Positions 40,554 through 48,337 of a stretch of 64,000 nt of DNA are shown here, one piece after another. The DNA is taken from contig NZ_JBPCCU010000004.1 of the NCBI RefSeq assembly GCF_050971785.1, positions 248,001-312,000 on the forward strand. Reading direction: 5' to 3'. Under the pieces are notes generated by a model. It was not told the origin of the DNA, did no database searches, and was given only the letters and a program-made list of their open reading frames with translations. The position numbers and the translations under genes were made by a program. Position 1 is the stretch's first letter, and each line of letters begins with the position of its first letter. The stretch comes from Actinomadura_E scrupuli. Its GTDB lineage: Bacteria > Actinomycetota > Actinomycetes > Streptosporangiales > Streptosporangiaceae.

Positions 40554-41462
40554 ATGAGCACGGCCCGGCCTGAGCGAGAGTCCACCGTTGCGAGCATGTT
40601 CGGCCAGCAGGGCGGTGGCGGCCCCACGGTGCTGCGCATCCTGCTCGGTGCCCAGCTGCGTCACCTGCGAGAGGCCAGCAACATCGGCCGCGACGAGGCC
40701 GGATACGCGATCCGGGCGTCCGGTTCCAAGATCAGCCGGCTCGAGCTGGGGCGGGTGGGTTTCAAGGAACGCGACGTCGCCGATCTGCTGACCCTCTACG
40801 GCGTCGAGGATTCCGAGCGCCGTGCGGCGCTGCTGTCGCTGGCCAACCGGGCCAACGTGCCCGGCTGGTGGCACAACTACGCCGACATCCTGGCCAGCTG
40901 GTTCGAGGTCTACGTCGGGCTGGAGGAGGCGGCGTCCCGCATCCGGGCCTACGAGGTCCAGTTCGTCCCCGGGCTGCTGCAGACCGAGGAGTACGCCCGC
41001 GCGGTCACCCTGCTCGGGCATCCCGACGCCTCCACCGAAGAGGTCGATCGCCGGGTGACCCTGCGGATGACCCGCCAGCAGGTGCTCACCGGCCAGAACG
41101 CCACCCACCTGTGGGCCGTGATGGACGAGGCCGCGTTGCGGCGTCCGCTCGGCGGGCCGGCGGTGATGCGGGCCCAGCTCGACCACCTCATCGAGATGTC
41201 CGGCTCGCCGAACGTCACCCTGCAGATCGTGCCGTTCATGCGCGGCGGCCACGCCGCGGCGGGCGGCCCCTTCAGCATCCTGCGCTTCGCCGAGCCGGAC
41301 CTGTCCGACGTGGTCTACCTGGAGCAGCTGACCAGCGCCATCTATCTCGACAAGCCCGAGGACGTGGACCGCTATCTGGCGGTCATGGAACGGCTGTGCG
41401 TCGACGCCGAGCCCGCCACCGCCACACCCGGCTTCCTCGCCGAGATCCGCGACGACTTCTAG
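40554..41462 (+). CDS. XRE-family helix-turn-helix regulator with DUF5753 domain 1
   Basis: A 302-residue regulator. The N-terminal helix-turn-helix is ILLGAQLRHLREASNIGRDEAGYAIRASGSKISRLELGRVGFK (about residues 29-71). The DUF5753 domain follows from about residue 100: IRAYEVQFVPGLLQTEEYARAV, ATHLWAVMDEAALRRPLGGP, NVTLQIVPFMRGGHAAAGGPF. It belongs to the WhiJ/Scr1 group linked with DUF397 partners and development or antibiotic control in Streptomyces. It ends just before a 15-bp-stem terminator shared with the convergent MFS gene. Confidence 0.92.
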   Translation: MSTARPERESTVASMFGQQGGGGPTVLRILLGAQLRHLREASNIGRDEAGYAIRASGSKISRLELGRVGFKERDVADLLTLYGVEDSERRAALLSLANRANVPGWWHNYADILASWFEVYVGLEEAASRIRAYEVQFVPGLLQTEEYARAVTLLGHPDASTEEVDRRVTLRMTRQQVLTGQNATHLWAVMDEAALRRPLGGPAVMRAQLDHLIEMSGSPNVTLQIVPFMRGGHAAAGGPFSILRFAEPDLSDVVYLEQLTSAIYLDKPEDVDRYLAVMERLCVDAEPATATPGFLAEIRDDF

Positions 41463-41497
41463 CCGCCCGCCGCCGGGACCGCGCGCCCTCCGGGCGA

Positions 41498-41540
41498 CGG
41501 GGCCGCCCTGACGGTCTCGGGAGGTGTCAGGGCGGCCCCG
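41498..41540. terminator. bidirectional terminator between XRE and MFS genes
   Basis: Positions 41498-41512 and 41526-41540 form a perfect 15-bp stem with a 13-nt loop between converging genes. Confidence 0.75.
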
Positions 41541-41571
41541 TGCCCGCGGCGCAGGTCCTCCGCGGCTCCGG

Positions 41572-43113
41572 TCAGTGCATCGGCATCGGCTCGACGGCCG
41601 CCTCGGCGGGATCCCGGTCCGGCTTGCGCCGGGGCAGCAGCAGCGCCGGGATGAACGCGAGGAGCAGCAGGCCCAGCGCCACCAGGTACGTATGGGCGAA
41701 CGCGTCCGCGATCTTGGGGGCGAGCTTGGACATCAGCCCGGCCGGGACGTGCTGGGCCGCGCCGAGCCCGCCCGTGTCACCGCCGCCCGGGAGCCGGGCG
41801 GCCAGGGCGTTGCCCAGGATCACCGACATGGTCGCCACGCCGACCGATCCGGCGACCTGCTGGATGATGTTCATCATCGTGCTGGCCCGGGGCACCTCGG
41901 CGTGGGTGAGGGACTGGAAGGCCGCCGACATGGTCGGCATCATCGTCATGCCCATGCCCAGCCCCATCACGAACAGTGTGCCGCCCAGGAAGAAGAACGA
42001 GGTGTCCGCGCCCACGCGGGTGAAGACGGCCATCGAGGCGACGATCACGGTCAGCCCGACGAGGACGACCCGGCCGGGACCGATGCGGTCGGTGAGCTTG
42101 CCCCCGATCGGCATGGTGATCATGGCGCCGAACCCCTGCGGCGCCAGCAGCAGGCCGGCGTGCAGGGCGCCCTGGTGGCGTACGACCTGGTAGTAGAGCG
42201 GCAGGAGCAGCATGGCGCCGAAGAACGCCCCGCCGAAGAGCACCATCGTGCCCGCCGCCGAGGCCACCGACCGCCGCTTGAGCAGCCGCAGATCGATCAG
42301 CGGCGCCTTCGCGGTCAGCGCCCGCGCGATGAAGGCGGCCACCAGGACCGCTCCGGCGATGGACGGGACGAGCACGCCGGCCGAGTCGAACGCGCCCTTC
42401 TCGGCCCCCCTCGCCAGGCCGTAGATGAGCATGGCCAGACCGGGGGACAGCAGCACCAGGCCCAGGAAGTCCAGCCGCTGGGTGGGCTGTGGCTTGTCCC
42501 TGGCCAGGATCCGCCACGACAGCAGCAGCGTGAGGGCCCCGATGGGGACGTTGATGTAGAAGATCCACCGCCAGGACACCTGGTCGACCAGGTAGCCGCC
42601 CAGGATGGGCCCGCAGATGGGCCCGAGCAGCATCGGGACGCCGACGACGCTCATCACCTGGCCGACGCGCTGCGGGCCGGCCGCCTGGGTGAGGATCGTC
42701 ATCGCGCACGGCATGATCATGCCGCCGCCCAGGCCCTGGACGACCCGGAAGGCGATCAGGGACGGAGCCGACCAGGCCAGACCGGCCAGCGCCGATCCGA
42801 TCACGAACAGCGCAATCGAGATCATGTAGAGACGCTTGGTGCCGAACCTGTCCGCGGCCCAGCCGCTGACCGGGATGACGGTGGCCAGCGCGAGGGTGTA
42901 ACCCGTGGCGACCCACTGGATGGTCGCCAGCGGCGCGTTGAGTTCTTCGGAAAGGTGGTTGATGGCCACGTTGACGACGGTCACGTCGAGGATGGACATG
43001 ATCGCGCCTAGGACCACCACGCTGGCGACCGTCAGCAGCGCACGGTCGAGACCGCCACCGGCGGGGGAACCGCCGGTGGCGGGAGCCACCTCGGAGGATG
43101 TGGGGGACTTCAA
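41572..43113 (-). CDS. MFS multidrug transporter, DHA2/EmrB type
   Basis: A 513-residue 14-helix transporter. It shows MSILDVTVVNVAINHLS (motif D1), GWAADRFGTKRLYM (motif A), RVVQGLGGGMIMPCAMTIL, and GPILGGYLVDQVSWRWIFYINVPIGA (motif C region). It exports drugs or metabolites using the proton gradient. Its start overlaps the end of the MarR gene by 4 bp (43110-43113), so the two are co-translated and the transporter should be induced when MarR is released. Confidence 0.93.
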   Translation of the reverse strand: MKSPTSSEVAPATGGSPAGGGLDRALLTVASVVVLGAIMSILDVTVVNVAINHLSEELNAPLATIQWVATGYTLALATVIPVSGWAADRFGTKRLYMISIALFVIGSALAGLAWSAPSLIAFRVVQGLGGGMIMPCAMTILTQAAGPQRVGQVMSVVGVPMLLGPICGPILGGYLVDQVSWRWIFYINVPIGALTLLLSWRILARDKPQPTQRLDFLGLVLLSPGLAMLIYGLARGAEKGAFDSAGVLVPSIAGAVLVAAFIARALTAKAPLIDLRLLKRRSVASAAGTMVLFGGAFFGAMLLLPLYYQVVRHQGALHAGLLLAPQGFGAMITMPIGGKLTDRIGPGRVVLVGLTVIVASMAVFTRVGADTSFFFLGGTLFVMGLGMGMTMMPTMSAAFQSLTHAEVPRASTMMNIIQQVAGSVGVATMSVILGNALAARLPGGGDTGGLGAAQHVPAGLMSKLAPKIADAFAHTYLVALGLLLLAFIPALLLPRRKPDRDPAEAAVEPMPMH

Positions 43114-43586
43114 CAGCCGGGTCCGTTCATCAAGGCCCGGATCTCCGGGCGGGTCAGGATGGGGGCGAGTGCCTGGTTGAGGCGCGTGCGGTCCTGCTCA
43201 CTGAGCAACTCGGCGAAGTGCCGCATGTCGTCCCGCCGGGCCGCCGTGAGCCGCTGCATGAGGTCGCGGCCGGCCTGGGTCAACGTGATCCGCTTGACCC
43301 TCCGGTCGAGCCGGTCCTCGTGCCGGTCGACCAGCCCGATCCGGACCAGCGCGTCGGCGGCACGCCCGGTGGCGGCCATGGAGAGCCCGAGCAGGGTGCC
43401 CAGCTCGTGCAGTGCCGGGGGCTGCTCGGCGCCCTCCACCAGGAAGAGCAGGCGCACCTGCGACATCGACAGATCGAGCTCGGCGAGGGTCTGGAACACC
43501 TCACCCTGGGTGGTCTTGGTCAGGCAGGTGAAGAGCCCGTTGAGGCCGTCCGCGAGCTCCTCGACCGATGCCGAGATTGATTGCAC
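43110..43586 (-). CDS. MarR family transcriptional regulator
   Basis: A 158-residue winged-helix MarR repressor. MSQVRLLFLVEG and LHELGTLLGLSMAATGRAADALVRIGLVDRHEDRLDRRVKRITLT give the recognition helix and wing. It begins at GTG 43586, about eight bases from a consensus TATAAT on the minus strand, so the message may be leaderless. GCAAT half-sites surround the start. It probably represses itself and the co-translated MFS transporter. Confidence 0.9.
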   Translation of the reverse strand: MQSISASVEELADGLNGLFTCLTKTTQGEVFQTLAELDLSMSQVRLLFLVEGAEQPPALHELGTLLGLSMAATGRAADALVRIGLVDRHEDRLDRRVKRITLTQAGRDLMQRLTAARRDDMRHFAELLSEQDRTRLNQALAPILTRPEIRALMNGPGC

Positions 43587-43614
43587 TCACGCAATTATAG
43601 CTTAGGCGCAATCA
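43578..43614. promoter_or_regulatory. MarR operator/promoter region
   Basis: TGATTGC (43578-43584) and GCAATCA (43608-43614) are perfect inverted arms. A further GCAAT at 43591 makes ATTGC-N6-GCAAT. The minus-strand TATAAT (43599-43594) lies between them, so repressor binding would block the -10 box. Confidence 0.6.
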
Positions 43615-44303
43615 TCGGCCCCACGGCCGTTGGGAGAGGCCAGGTCGTTGTAGCAGACCGGGTGCGGGCTGCCGCCCCGGCTGACCCACCAGGTCACCGA
43701 GCAGTTGGCGACCGGTGTCTTCTCGATCTCCATGATGTCGGCTTCGGTCAGGTTCTCCAGTATGTAGCGGGTCAGCACGATGATCACATCATGGGCGAAG
43801 ACGAGGACCCGTTCGCCGGGGTGGTCGCGGCCGAGGTCGCCGAGCAGGACGCGCAGCCGCAGGGCGACGTCGGCCCACGACTCGCCACCGGGCGGCCGGT
43901 AGTAGAACTTGCCGATCCGTCGCTGGAGCGCCGCCTCCTCCGGGAAGCGGGCGATCACGCCGTTCGGCGTCAGCCCGTAGAGGCTGCCCAGCTCGCGGTC
44001 CCGTAGCCGCTCGTCGGGCGTGACCTGGGGGGAGCCGATGCCCGACAGCGAGATGCGCGCCGTCTCCAGGGCCCGGACGTACGGCGAGGACAGCACCATG
44101 GTCGGCCGCTCCTCGGGGGGCAGCGCGGCCAGCCAGTGCCCCAGCGCCACGGCCTGGGCGCGCCCGTTGTCCGACAACGGGACGTCGGCGTCCCGTTGGG
44201 GGATGTCCATTTCCTCCAGCCCGGTGTCCATCGCGGCGGCCCGGGCGACGTTTCCAGTGCTCTCGCCGTGCCGGACCATGATCAGGGATTCCAGGCGCAA
44301 CAC
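43602..44303 (-). CDS. histidine phosphatase family protein
   Basis: A 233-residue phosphoglycerate-mutase-like phosphatase. IMVRHGESTGN holds the catalytic RHG histidine, LSSPYVRALETARIS the second Arg, GGESWADVALRLRVLL the acid region, and VLVFAHDVIIV the second histidine. It hydrolyses a phosphate monoester or acts as a mutase; the substrate is not deduced. The likely start is the GTG at 44303. Its 3' end touches the MarR promoter, 15 bp before that start. Confidence 0.9.
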   Translation of the reverse strand: MLRLESLIMVRHGESTGNVARAAAMDTGLEEMDIPQRDADVPLSDNGRAQAVALGHWLAALPPEERPTMVLSSPYVRALETARISLSGIGSPQVTPDERLRDRELGSLYGLTPNGVIARFPEEAALQRRIGKFYYRPPGGESWADVALRLRVLLGDLGRDHPGERVLVFAHDVIIVLTRYILENLTEADIMEIEKTPVANCSVTWWVSRGGSPHPVCYNDLASPNGRGADDCA

Positions 44304-44521
44304 CAGACGGTTCTATCCCAACCGGGGACGCGGGAGCAACGGAACGGGACATTTGCCCTTCTCAAGCGGGATGGACGGCGAGGCGTGGCCGATAGCGGAC
44401 GTACCCGGGCGGCCGCATCACGGAGACCGGGGCCATGTGCCACGTCACAATCGGAATCGGCACGTCCCCAGGTGCGATCAGCCCGGCCGGACCCCTGGAG
44501 CCCGACGCCGTCTGGAGGTGC

Positions 44522-44926
44522 GTGGTGGAGGCAAGGATCGCCGTTGACGGGACCGACGGCGACGCCGAGTCACTGTCGGACTGGCTGCGCCACGAACCCG
44601 GGCTCCGGGGACGGGTCGGCCCGGCCGCCGCTCCGGCCCCGGACGGGGCGATGGGCGCACCGGTGGAGCTGGTGGTGGCCCTGGCCACGACGGCGGGCGG
44701 TACGGCCGGCGTGCTGGCCAGGGCGCTGTCAAGGTGGCTGATCGAAAGAGAACGCCAACGCCACTCCGACGTCACCATCAAGGTCACCGGGCCCGGCGGA
44801 CGGCAGGTGCAGGTATCGGCCCGGCGGGTGCCCGACTCCGAACCGTTGCTGCGCGCGGTGCTGGAGGCGGCCGATCCCGATCCCGCCCCGCCACCTGCTC
44901 GACCCGATGCCGACCCGGACGAGTAG
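44522..44926 (+). CDS. EACC1 (effector-associated constant component 1) protein
   Basis: A 134-residue protein with the layout of EACC1 proteins. It has a short beta-strand start (VVEARIAVDG), ESLSDWLRHEPGLRGRVGP, an amphipathic hydrophobic stretch (APVELVVALATTAGGTAGVLARALSRWL, about residues 45-75), and a closing beta strand, DVTIKVTGPGGRQVQVSA. EACC1 was defined by Aravind and colleagues as the invariant small partner of diverse effectors in conflict systems of multicellular bacteria. The GTG at 44522 follows GGAGG by a few bases and fits the family start. It is followed 2 bp later by the caspase-WD40 gene, which is the matching effector. Confidence 0.75.
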   Translation: MVEARIAVDGTDGDAESLSDWLRHEPGLRGRVGPAAAPAPDGAMGAPVELVVALATTAGGTAGVLARALSRWLIERERQRHSDVTIKVTGPGGRQVQVSARRVPDSEPLLRAVLEAADPDPAPPPARPDADPDE

Positions 44927-44928
44927 TC

Positions 44929-47079
44929 GTGCGCCTGCCCGACCCCGGCCGCTCCTACGCCGTGCTGATCGGCACCAGCGCCTACCGGTCCGCCGGGCTG
45001 GCCGACCTGCCCGCCGTGGCCAACAACCTCACCGCACTCGCCGAGGTGCTCACCGACCCGGCTCTGGGAGGTCTCGTGCCCGAGCACACCGCGGTGCTGC
45101 CGGACGCCACCGGCGTACGCGAGGTCTACCGGGCGCTACGCCATCAGGCCGACCGGGCCACCGACACCCTCCTGGTCTACTTCGCCGGCCACGGTCTGCT
45201 CGGGTCCCATCACAACGAGCTGTACCTGGCCCTGGCGGACACCAACCGAGATGAACTGCCGGTCAGTGCGCTCTCCTACGAGGTGGTCCGCAGAGTCTTC
45301 CTGGACAGCCCCGCCGCCAACCGGCTGCTGATCCTCGACTGCTGCTACAGCGGCCGCGCCGCCATGCCGCACATGAGCGATCCCGACCAGGAGATCCTCG
45401 GGCAGATCGGCATCGAGGGCACCTACATCCTCACCGCGACGTCCGCCAACGAGATGGCCCTCGCCCCCGCCGGCGTACCCCACACCGCCTTCACCGGTGA
45501 ACTCCTCACCCTGCTCCGCACCGGCATCCCCGACGGCCCGGAGCTGCTCACCCTCGGCACGATCTACCGGCATCTGCGTTACACCATGACGACACGGGGC
45601 ATGCCGGTTCCCAGCCGCCACGGCACCGACACCGCCGACCTCCTCGCACTCACCCGCAACCCCGCGTACCGGAGCCGGCCGCCCACGCCCAGAGCCGGTA
45701 CTGAAACGCCACCGCAAAGCCCCGGCACACCGCACGAGCAGGCGGCGGAGCCCCAGGCCGATCCGCCCCCGGCCAAGGCCGGCGGCACGCCCCCGCGCAA
45801 GGCGAACAGGCCACTCGGCGCGCACGGAACACCTCGGTCCGCCGGTCCCCGTACCCGCCGGGCGGCCTTCGGCTCCGTTCTCGTCCTGGTGGTCATCGCC
45901 GCGGCCGTCACCGCCGACCTCAGGCTTCACCCGGCCAGGCCACCGGGCTCCTCCGCGGCCTCGGCCGGACCACGGGCACCGGGGATCATCGCCCGGGAGC
46001 CCGCGAACATCCGCGCCGTCGAGTTCGGCCCGGACGGCAGGCTGCTGGCCACCACCACGGCCGACGGCAAGGTCGACGTGTGGGACCCGGTCGCAGGCAA
46101 GGGCCTCCGCACCTTCACCGATCCCGCCGGTATCGGGCAAGCGGCGTTCAGCCCCGGCGGCAGGCTGCTGGCCACCGCCCCGGCCCGACCCGCCAAGGAC
46201 TCCGCCCCCACCGCGCGCCGGATGGCGGACAAAGTCGACCTGTGGGACCCGGCCACGGGTACCCGGGTCCGCACCATCAGCCACCCTGCCGGAGGCTCAT
46301 CCGGTGACGAGTCCGTCAACACGGTCAGGTTCAGTTCCGACGGCAGGCTTCTCGCCATCGGGGTCACCACCGCGAACGGCGACTCGTCGGTGGGCATCTG
46401 GAACCCGGTCAGCGGTGCGCGGCTCTCCACCCTCGACGGCGTGTGGGACATGGAGTTCAGCCCGGACGGCACGCTCCTCGCCACCACCAGCCGGTACGCC
46501 TCCGAGCCGGCACGGTTGTGGAACCCTCGCACCGGCAAACAGGTTCGCGCCCTCGACAGCCCTCTCGAGATCGGAGCCGTGGCGTTCAGCCCCGACGGCA
46601 GGCTCCTCGCGATCACGGACTGGCCCAAGACCACGGTGCGCCTGTGGAACCCCCTCACCGGAGAGCAGGTCCGCACGCTCCGTTACCCCGCGGGCTTCAA
46701 GCCCAAGGGCCTGCTCACCCCGGAGTTCAGTCCCGACGGCAAGATCCTGTCCATCGTCGTCGACGGCAAGGTCGACCTGTGGGACCCGGCCACCGGCACG
46801 CGCCTCCGCACCCTCGACATCGCCGGCACCAGCTACGGCCAGGCGATGTTCAGCCCGGACGGCAGGCTCCTGGCCACCGTCAGCGCCCAGGACCAGGCGG
46901 GCGGCAGGGTGGTGCAGCTGTGGGACCCGGCCACCGGAACGCAGCTCACCAGAGACACCGCCTCCGACGCGGCGTTCAGCTCCGACGGGACTCTTCTCGC
47001 CATCGCCGGTACCCGCAACTCGGTACGGCTGTGGGACCTCACCAAGGCACCGGCCCTGAGACGGACGCTCACGCAGTGA
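44929..47079 (+). CDS. caspase-domain / transmembrane / WD40-repeat effector protein
   Basis: A 716-residue protein. Residues about 1-240 are a caspase-like (peptidase C14) domain: YAVLIGTSAYRSAGLADLPAV, LLVYFAGHG with catalytic His88, and LLILDCCYSG with catalytic Cys139. A Pro/Ala-rich linker (about 245-310) precedes one transmembrane helix (about 312-332, FGSVLVLVVIAAAVTADLRL). Residues about 355-716 make eight WD40-like blades marked by FSPDGRLLA and LWDP/LWNP. The layout places the protease inside and the propeller outside the membrane, or the reverse. It starts 2 bp after the EACC1 stop. Signal-triggered protease activation in defence or programmed death is inferred. Confidence 0.85.
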   Translation: MRLPDPGRSYAVLIGTSAYRSAGLADLPAVANNLTALAEVLTDPALGGLVPEHTAVLPDATGVREVYRALRHQADRATDTLLVYFAGHGLLGSHHNELYLALADTNRDELPVSALSYEVVRRVFLDSPAANRLLILDCCYSGRAAMPHMSDPDQEILGQIGIEGTYILTATSANEMALAPAGVPHTAFTGELLTLLRTGIPDGPELLTLGTIYRHLRYTMTTRGMPVPSRHGTDTADLLALTRNPAYRSRPPTPRAGTETPPQSPGTPHEQAAEPQADPPPAKAGGTPPRKANRPLGAHGTPRSAGPRTRRAAFGSVLVLVVIAAAVTADLRLHPARPPGSSAASAGPRAPGIIAREPANIRAVEFGPDGRLLATTTADGKVDVWDPVAGKGLRTFTDPAGIGQAAFSPGGRLLATAPARPAKDSAPTARRMADKVDLWDPATGTRVRTISHPAGGSSGDESVNTVRFSSDGRLLAIGVTTANGDSSVGIWNPVSGARLSTLDGVWDMEFSPDGTLLATTSRYASEPARLWNPRTGKQVRALDSPLEIGAVAFSPDGRLLAITDWPKTTVRLWNPLTGEQVRTLRYPAGFKPKGLLTPEFSPDGKILSIVVDGKVDLWDPATGTRLRTLDIAGTSYGQAMFSPDGRLLATVSAQDQAGGRVVQLWDPATGTQLTRDTASDAAFSSDGTLLAIAGTRNSVRLWDLTKAPALRRTLTQ

Positions 47080-47105
47080 CGCGGCGATACCGACGCGGTG
47101 ATGCC

Positions 47106-47123
47106 GCCCGGTTTCAGCCGGGC
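47106..47123. terminator. short hairpin between WD40 and acyl-CoA dehydrogenase genes
   Basis: GCCCGG-TTTCAG-CCGGGC is a 6-bp stem 27 bases past the caspase-WD40 stop. It overlaps the last codons of the convergent gene. It is a weak candidate. Confidence 0.35.
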
Positions 47124-48259
47124 AGGCCGAGCTGCCGGGCGATGATCATCCGCTGGACCTCGGAGGTGCCCTCGCCGATCTCGAGGATCTTGGCATCGCG
47201 GTAGAAGCGGCCGACCGGGTACTCGTTCATGAAGCCGTAGCCGCCGAAGATCTGGGTGGCGTCCCGCGCGTTGTCCATGGCCGCGTTGGAGGAGACCAGT
47301 TTGGCGATGGCGGCCTCCTTCTTGAACGGCTCACCGGCCAGCATCCTGGCGGCCGCGAGGTAGTAGGCGGCCCGCGCGGTGTGCGCGCGTACCTCCATGT
47401 CGGCGACCTTGAACTGGATCGCCTGGTATTCGCCGATCGTACGGCCGAACGCCTCGCGTTCCCGGACGTACCGCAGGCACTCGTCCACGCAGCCCTGGGC
47501 CAGCCCGACCGACAGCGCCGCGATCGCGATCCGGCCCTCGTCGAGGATCCGCAGGAACTGCGCGTAACCGCGCCCGCGCGGGCCCACCAGGTTCTCCTCG
47601 GGCACGCGTACGTCGTCGAACGACAGTTCGCGGGTGTCCGACGCCGACCAGCCGACCTTGGAGTACTTCTGGCCGACGGTGAAGCCGGGCGTCCCGGACG
47701 GCACGATGATCGTCGAGATCTCGCGCTCGCCGGTCAGCGCGGTGACCGTCACGAAGGCCGTGATGTCCGTGCCGGAGTTGGTGATGAACGACTTCGAGCC
47801 GTTGATGATCCAGTGCCCGTCCTCCAGCCGCGCGGTGGTGCGCATGCCGCCGGGCACGTCGGAGCCGCCGCCCGCCTCGGTCAGCCCGAAGGCGGCCAGC
47901 CGCTCACCGGCGCACAGCCGGGGCAGCCAGGTCCGCTTCTGTTCCTCCGAGCCGAACCGGAAGATCGGCATCGCGCCCAGCGAGACCCCCGCCTCCAGGG
48001 TGATAGAGACCGAGGAGTCGACCCGGGCGAGCTCCTCCAGGGCCAGGCAGAGCGTGAAGTAGTCACCGCCCATGCCGCCGTACTCCTCGGGGAACGGCAG
48101 CCCGAACAGCCCCATCTTGCCCATCCCCGCGACGATCTCGTACGGGAACTCGCCCCGCTCGTAGAGATCGCCGATCACGGGGGCGACCACCTCGCGGGCG
48201 AACTCCGCGACCGTCTGCCGCAGTGCCTCCTGCTCCTCGGTGAGCCTGAAGTCGATCAT
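47114..48259 (-). CDS. acyl-CoA dehydrogenase of the branched-chain catabolic operon
   Basis: A 381-residue FAD enzyme of normal length. AAFGLTEAGGGSDVPGG is the FAD/substrate signature, FGRTIGEYQAIQFKVADM is conserved, and the C-terminal EIGEGTSEVQRMI keeps a glutamate at the usual short/medium-chain catalytic position. True isovaleryl-CoA dehydrogenases have lost that glutamate and use one in another helix. Context (HMG-CoA lyase and biotin carboxylase genes) says it oxidises isovaleryl-CoA or a related branched acyl-CoA; the motif argues for caution. A 45-bp palindrome lies between its start and the next gene upstream. Confidence 0.9.
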   Translation of the reverse strand: MIDFRLTEEQEALRQTVAEFAREVVAPVIGDLYERGEFPYEIVAGMGKMGLFGLPFPEEYGGMGGDYFTLCLALEELARVDSSVSITLEAGVSLGAMPIFRFGSEEQKRTWLPRLCAGERLAAFGLTEAGGGSDVPGGMRTTARLEDGHWIINGSKSFITNSGTDITAFVTVTALTGEREISTIIVPSGTPGFTVGQKYSKVGWSASDTRELSFDDVRVPEENLVGPRGRGYAQFLRILDEGRIAIAALSVGLAQGCVDECLRYVREREAFGRTIGEYQAIQFKVADMEVRAHTARAAYYLAAARMLAGEPFKKEAAIAKLVSSNAAMDNARDATQIFGGYGFMNEYPVGRFYRDAKILEIGEGTSEVQRMIIARQLGLPG

Positions 48260-48280
48260 TGTTCGTCTCTCCTCACAACC

Positions 48281-48325
48281 TCCGTGATCGTGCGATCAAT
48301 CGACGATTGATCGCACGATCACGGA
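48281..48325. repeat. 45-bp perfect palindrome (22-bp arms) inside the catabolic operon
   Basis: Positions 48281-48302 and 48304-48325 are exact reverse complements around a single A. It sits 21 bases upstream of the acyl-CoA dehydrogenase start and 12 bases past the HMG-CoA lyase stop. It may act as an RNA hairpin setting expression, a terminator with an internal restart, or a protein site. Confidence 0.8.
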
Positions 48326-48337
48326 TGGGTCGGCCGA

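Noticed and set aside
41524..43011. 495-codon plus-strand frame opposite the MFS transporter
   Set aside because: It is rich in Gln/His/Arg/Gly repeats typical of an antisense frame; the minus strand encodes a clear 14-helix transporter.
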